Source: Heliophilum fasciatum (GTDB lineage Bacteria > Bacillota > Desulfitobacteriia > Heliobacteriales > Heliobacteriaceae). Taken from it: a stretch of DNA of 64,000 bases. The notes under the pieces are model-generated. The model was not told the DNA's origin, ran no database searches, and was given only the letters and a program-made list of their open reading frames with translations. The translations under genes and the position numbers were made by a program. Shown piece by piece: positions 60,836-64,000 of the stretch; positions within the stretch are counted from its first letter, which is position 1, and every line of letters starts with the position of its first letter. Location: positions 1-64,000 of the forward strand of contig NZ_SLXT01000017.1 of NCBI RefSeq assembly GCF_004341395.1. Direction: 5' to 3'.

Positions 60836-60863
60836 AGCCCTCGATGATTGAGGGCTGTTTTTT
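60836..60863 (-). terminator. Bidirectional terminator of the ferritin-like gene
   Basis: AGCCCTC pairs perfectly with GAGGGCT around a 7-base loop, with T6 to the right and, read leftward, TTTTCC. The rest of the gap at 60620-60865 shows no gene. Confidence 0.8.
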
Positions 60864-60865
60864 CT

Positions 60866-61420
60866 CTAACTTTTTGCTGAATATTTACGATAAGCTTCCA
60901 TAAACAGTTTTAAGTGATATTCTTCATCCATGATAATTCGGTTCAAAATAGCTTTTATAAATGGATCTTGGATCTGATCTACATGTCGCCGATACTGTTG
61001 AATTGCACCTTTTTCTGCTTCGATGTCAGCAGATAACATTTCTAAAACATGATTACCGTAGTAAACGTATTCTCCGCTATAGTACTGATTGTTATTGTTC
61101 TGAAAACCTCGAAAACGAGGATCTCCGCCAAGTTTTAAAATTAACTCACCGATCATTTCCAAGTGATGCATTTCAGTTATCGATATTGCTACTACCAGTT
61201 CTGCAATATCTTGAAGGCCTACATCTTTAAATCGTAAGTGATGGTAAAAATATTGATTGATTGCATTTAGTTCGCTTTTTTGGGATGCGTAATCATCCAA
61301 AAGTAAACCCGCATAAAAAGGATTTTTAGCACTAACGTTAATCTCCGGATATGGTTCCGGCAGTACATATTTTCCCATTGGATGATGGTGTTCAGGCATA
61401 TTGTTTAGCGTGTTATACAT
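60866..61420 (-). CDS. Ferritin-like di-iron domain protein
   Basis: 184 residues, minus strand; ATG 61418-61420 chosen with GAGAGGGTGA upstream. A four-helix core has metal-ligand residues in the right order: E in SQKSELNAINQYFYHH, ExxH in ITEMHHLEMI, E in ADIEAEKGAIQQY and ExxH in MDEEYHLKLF. This is the ferritin-like/bacterioferritin or Mn-catalase-like group (CotJC relatives among them). An Asn-rich loop (QNNNNQYYSGEY) separates helices two and three. It may store iron or remove peroxide; its place beside copper-storage and ferredoxin genes suggests redox or metal stress, which is inference. Confidence 0.83.
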   Translation of the reverse strand: MYNTLNNMPEHHHPMGKYVLPEPYPEINVSAKNPFYAGLLLDDYASQKSELNAINQYFYHHLRFKDVGLQDIAELVVAISITEMHHLEMIGELILKLGGDPRFRGFQNNNNQYYSGEYVYYGNHVLEMLSADIEAEKGAIQQYRRHVDQIQDPFIKAILNRIIMDEEYHLKLFMEAYRKYSAKS

Positions 61421-61447
61421 AAGCGTCACCCTCTCGTAATTCTATAA

Positions 61448-61543
61448 AATAGCTTCCAAAGTCTATTCGGTTTTGAAGAGAATTATGAGAAGTTCTACGA
61501 CCGCGACATTCCCAAAATCGCCGAAGAAACCGCCTCGACATAA
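61448..61543 (+). other. Possible 3' coding relic
   Basis: A 31-codon open frame ends at TAA 61541-61543 and reads like a protein tail: FEENYEKFYDRDIPKIAEET are its later residues. It has no start or ribosome site and overlaps, in another frame, the possible early part of the LysM gene. I do not recognise the source. Confidence 0.25.
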
Positions 61544-61601
61544 TACACCGATTCCTCTCCTAATGAATACTAATGAAGTTGTAAGGAGGGGAACGATTGC
61601 A

Positions 61602-62108
61602 ATGCCTATCGCACAAGGAACATTTTTCCTATACACGGTTTATCCAAGTGACACAATTTACTCGATCGGATTGAGGCTTGGTAGTACGGTTGAGCAGATA
61701 GAGCAACTAAACGCATTATATCCACCGTTTACAGATCCAGGACTCGTTTTTCCTGGGCAGATACTTATTGTGCCTTATCGTTATAATCCGACCACTCAAG
61801 TCTTTTACTTTATAAGGCCCGGCGATTCGATGTATTCGATTGCTAACCAATTTTCCACAAGTGTTGAAACTCTGAATAGGTTGAATCCGCAAATTGAAAA
61901 TCCAAATTGGATTTATCCAAGTTTTCCGCTGAAAATTCCCGTTCAGATATACATCGTCTCTCCCGGTGATTCACTTTACAACATAGCAAATAGATCTCGA
62001 GTATCGATCGAAGCTTTAATCAGGGCAAATCGAGGTCGACCTGGGTTTTCACCGGATGTACTCTTTCCCGATTATGGATTAGTAATTCCAGACTCACGTC
62101 AAACTTAG
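61602..62108 (+). CDS. Triple LysM domain protein
   Basis: 168 residues from ATG 61602; AAGGAGGGG is 10-18 bases upstream. The frame is open back to 61473, but that part looks unlike a LysM protein. Three LysM modules follow each other with short links: YTVYPSDTIYSIGLRLG (about 10-55), YFIRPGDSMYSIANQF (about 60-105) and YIVSPGDSLYNIANRS (about 108-155). LysM binds N-acetylglucosamine polymers of the wall or spore cortex. There is no signal peptide, so it may be packaged in spores or exported in some other way. Its stop codon comes from the Rpn relic at 62101, so the natural C-terminus may be altered. Confidence 0.85.
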   Translation: MPIAQGTFFLYTVYPSDTIYSIGLRLGSTVEQIEQLNALYPPFTDPGLVFPGQILIVPYRYNPTTQVFYFIRPGDSMYSIANQFSTSVETLNRLNPQIENPNWIYPSFPLKIPVQIYIVSPGDSLYNIANRSRVSIEALIRANRGRPGFSPDVLFPDYGLVIPDSRQT

Positions 62109-62158
62109 TCATTTGCCTTTAGAGAAAGTCCTAAAGATAAAAAGGGAGCTTGGTCTTT
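62101..62158 (+). repeat. 3' relic of the Rpn-type gene
   Basis: 58 bases match 57803-57860 with five differences. The match covers the last 19 codons of the Rpn-type gene, in the same direction, here without the rest of that gene. It joins directly onto the LysM gene and supplies that gene's TAG stop (62106-62108). Confidence 0.9.
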
Positions 62159-62168
62159 GCATCGAAAC

Positions 62169-62203
62169 AGCGACTTCGCCACCACAGGCGAGGTCGTTTT
62201 TTT
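62169..62203 (+). terminator. Rho-independent terminator after the LysM gene and relic
   Basis: CGACTTCGCC (62171-62180) pairs with GGCGAGGTCG (62187-62196, one G-T pair) around a 6-base loop, followed by T7. Confidence 0.85.
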
Positions 62204-62326
62204 CACCAACGCACAGCAATCGAGTTTTTACCGGCTTGGCTAGAGATAGGGAAAGGAAGAGGAAGAGGAAACAAAGGTAACCCGTCTGGATTCTCTGTTT
62301 ATACCCATAATATATAATTGGCATTA

Positions 62327-62354
62327 TTGACATAGTTTTAACTCCTGCTATAAT
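62327..62354 (+). promoter_or_regulatory. Strong promoter of the ABC importer operon
   Basis: Perfect TTGACA (62327-62332), 16-base spacer, perfect TATAAT (62349-62354) with extended TGC. The predicted start is at about 62361. Confidence 0.88.
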
Positions 62355-62360
62355 AAACTA

Positions 62361-62521
62361 AACACATCGGAAATAATGAATTTGCCGACCAGAAACACTG
62401 GAGGTTACGGAATGATTGAGCACCTACTCACCGAGAAATCATCATTCCCGCTTCTTTCACTCACAGCGTACCCCACCGATGTGCACATTCTTGTTTACTT
62501 ATGAAAGGGGAACCTCCAACT
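62361..62521 (+). ncRNA. Structured leader RNA of unknown class before the ABC importer genes
   Basis: The predicted transcript starts at the edge of a closing stem, CACATCGG (62363-62370) with CCGATGTG (62476-62483). Inside it are CCAG/CTGG (62389-62401; loop AAACA, enclosed by CCG/CGG) and GGAATGAT (62409-62416) with ATCATTCC (62441-62448). A closing stem around two hairpins forms a three-way junction like many riboswitches. About 38 bases separate the closing stem from the ATG, including the ribosome site AAAGGGG (62504-62510). The sequence does not fit the TPP, SAM-I, FMN, cobalamin, T-box or guanidine-I patterns as I know them. Confidence 0.55.
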
Positions 62522-63526
62522 ATGAAAAACATCCGGCTACTTACGTTCTTGATCCTTATGACCGTTGTCTCAACGTTCATGATCGGTTGCGGTAGCAATG
62601 CATCCAAAAGCAACGAAACCAACGCACCGGCAACGGAAGGTAACGCGAAGGAAGTACGTCTCGCTTATGTACCACTACCTCATTACTCCCCATTGCTAAT
62701 TGCCAAACAAAATGGCTGGATCGAAGAAAGTCTCAAGCCGTTGAACGTCAACGTAAAGTGGAACTCTTTCTCCATTGGTCCGCTCGTCAGTGAATCCTTT
62801 GCTGCTGGGGGCCAAGACGTTGGCGTAATGGGCGATTTTCCGGCTATCATTGGTCGTTCTGCCAATGTGGATACACGCATCGTCGGTATTACTTCAACCT
62901 CACCGCAGTCTCTGGCACTGGTAGTGCCCAAAAACTCTTCGATCACCTCTCCTGCCGATCTGAAAGGCAAAAAAGTAGCGACGACCAAAGGTTCCTATGG
63001 ACAATACCTCTTATCACAACTGCTGGAGAGCAAGGGCTTGACGGTCAATGACATTAAATTCATTCACATGTCGATGGACGATGTGAAATCAGCGCTGCTA
63101 ACCGGCGACATTGATGCCGGTGTAATCTGGGATCCACTGCTGACGATCCTTGAAGATCAAAATGCCATTCGCATCATTGCTGACGGAACCGGTTATTATC
63201 AAGGCATCGCTGTCATGATTGCTGATCACAAGTTTGCTGCAGCCAATCCGAAAGTAGTAACGGCGATCCTCGCTGCCTATGAACGGGGCGCCCAATTTAT
63301 CAAGAGTAACCCCACGGAAGCCAAAGATCTTGTAGCCAAAGAAGTCAAAATTCCCCCGGCGCAATTAGCGAAAATCATCGATCGTTTTAATTATCAGCCT
63401 GCGATCACGCCGGAAATCACCGAAGAGCTGAAGAAAAGCGAAGCTTTTATGGCCAAAAACCAGATCATCAAGAACAGTGTTGATATTGATAAATTTGTCG
63501 ATAAATCATACTTCCTACTCCAATAG
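62522..63526 (+). CDS. ABC transporter substrate-binding lipoprotein (SsuA/TauA/NrtA-like)
   Basis: 334 residues from ATG 62522 (AAAGGGG 11 bases upstream; ATG 62501 would add seven). A lipoprotein signal with lipobox MIGC (Cys about 23) leads into an Asn/Ser-rich tether. The rest is a periplasmic-binding fold of the NMT1/SsuA group: VRLAYVPLPHYSPLLIAKQNGW, AGGQDVGVMGDFPAI, LKGKKVATTKGSYGQYLL (each shown as a short piece). The group carries aliphatic sulfonates, taurine, nitrate or pyrimidine precursors, so the ligand is not decided by sequence. The permease follows 38 bases on. Confidence 0.9.
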   Translation: MKNIRLLTFLILMTVVSTFMIGCGSNASKSNETNAPATEGNAKEVRLAYVPLPHYSPLLIAKQNGWIEESLKPLNVNVKWNSFSIGPLVSESFAAGGQDVGVMGDFPAIIGRSANVDTRIVGITSTSPQSLALVVPKNSSITSPADLKGKKVATTKGSYGQYLLSQLLESKGLTVNDIKFIHMSMDDVKSALLTGDIDAGVIWDPLLTILEDQNAIRIIADGTGYYQGIAVMIADHKFAAANPKVVTAILAAYERGAQFIKSNPTEAKDLVAKEVKIPPAQLAKIIDRFNYQPAITPEITEELKKSEAFMAKNQIIKNSVDIDKFVDKSYFLLQ

Positions 63527-63564
63527 AAGTAGCGTCGAGCGCCATACATAATGGAGTGAAACTG

Positions 63565-64000
63565 ATGAGCTTGCATCTTGGAAAAGGCACCGCACCAAAA
63601 GTACGTCGATATCCCAAGAACAACCAAACATTTACCTGGCAACAATTTATCTTGCCTATCGTGCTGCTCATTATCTGGCAGATGTTTTTTGAACTTGGTC
63701 TGATCCGTTCCATTGTCCTGCCGCCACCAAGCACCGTGATGAAGACGATTGGTGAGCTTTTACAAAATGGGCAGTTGTTCAAACACTTAGGATTTAGTCT
63801 TATCCGCGTGCTCGAAGGGTTCAGCCTGGCTGTTCTCTTCGGCCTCACCTTAGGGATCGCCATGGGCCTCTTTCGTAACGTCTATCTTTGGCTGGATATG
63901 CTTATCCAAGTTCTTCGGCCGATTCCGCCGATTGCCTGGATACCCTTAGCCATCTTGTGGTTTGGTATCGATGAAATGTCGAAGATATTCATTATCTTTT
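63565..64000 (+). CDS. ABC transporter permease (SsuC/TauC-like), 3' end beyond window
   Basis: The frame from ATG 63565 (GGAGTGA upstream) stays open to the window end; 145 codons are visible. A basic N-terminus is followed by a membrane helix (FILPIVLLIIWQMFF, about 27-41). The typical permease front part LPPPSTVMKTIGELL follows, then further helices (LAVLFGLTLGIAMGL) and PIPPIAWIPLAILWFG, the start of the EAA-type loop region of SsuC-family permeases. It should form the importer with the lipoprotein just upstream; the ATPase gene is presumably next, outside the window. Confidence 0.92.
   Translation, partial: MSLHLGKGTAPKVRRYPKNNQTFTWQQFILPIVLLIIWQMFFELGLIRSIVLPPPSTVMKTIGELLQNGQLFKHLGFSLIRVLEGFSLAVLFGLTLGIAMGLFRNVYLWLDMLIQVLRPIPPIAWIPLAILWFGIDEMSKIFIIF

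Overview
The window looks like chromosomal DNA of an endospore-forming, anaerobic Firmicute (Clostridia), most likely a heliobacterium. The main reason is the gene cluster at 13.0-34.4 kb: futalosine-type menaquinone synthesis, System II cytochrome c biogenesis, then a full tetrapyrrole route ending in the siroheme-dependent (AHB) heme branch. This matches the heme gene neighbourhood known from heliobacteria. An alpha/beta-type small acid-soluble spore protein gene supports a spore former. Three SLH-domain proteins indicate an S-layer or SLH-anchored wall. The genus call is inference, because no rRNA or photosynthesis gene is present.

Layout. 0.4-6.3 kb: a very large exported Calx-beta/SLH protein, split by a one-base frameshift. 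6.4-8.6 kb: a Tat-exported protein and a divergent membrane-anchored protein, both of unknown function. 8.7-12.9 kb: an ACT-domain regulator, homoserine dehydrogenase, a possible 44-residue ORF, homoserine kinase and aspartokinase (Asp to Thr). 13.0-21.6 kb: quinone genes (hepS-like, ubiE/menG, mqnP, mqnE, mqnA, mqnC, hepT) with tatC and thpR. 21.6-23.8 kb: resB-resC. 23.9-34.4 kb: sirC, hemA, hemC, cobA-hemD, ahbC, hemB, ahbD, ahbA, ahbB and hemL. Together these genes make glutamate-derived heme, attach it to c-type cytochromes and supply menaquinone, so the block serves electron transport.

34.4-49.7 kb is more miscellaneous: a stalk-domain/SLH protein, a C39-like cysteine peptidase, a ZIP transporter, the SASP, a hybrid histidine kinase, a zinc-ribbon protein followed in the same frame by a protein kinase, a CHASE4 chemoreceptor, a LysM/CAP wall protein and an M4-peptidase-like SLH protein that lacks the usual catalytic histidine. 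49.8-56.8 kb is a complete Wadjet (JetABCD) anti-plasmid system. 57-62.2 kb is a patchwork with an Rpn-type nuclease, a tRNA-Thr-like sequence with an odd D-arm, a cysteine desulfurase fragment, a Cys-rich copper-storage protein, a membrane ferredoxin, a ferritin-like protein, a LysM protein and a 3' relic of the Rpn gene. The window ends inside an ABC importer operon (substrate-binding lipoprotein and permease), which is preceded by a strong promoter and a folded leader RNA of unrecognised class.

Most interesting points: the folded leader at 62.36-62.52 kb, the stop codon between the zinc-ribbon and kinase reading frames, the His-to-Tyr change in the M4 protease, the frameshift in the giant surface protein, the three related terminators around the Wadjet/Rpn/Csp region, and the gene relics at 58-62 kb. 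I saw no CRISPR array, rRNA, intact insertion sequence or prophage.
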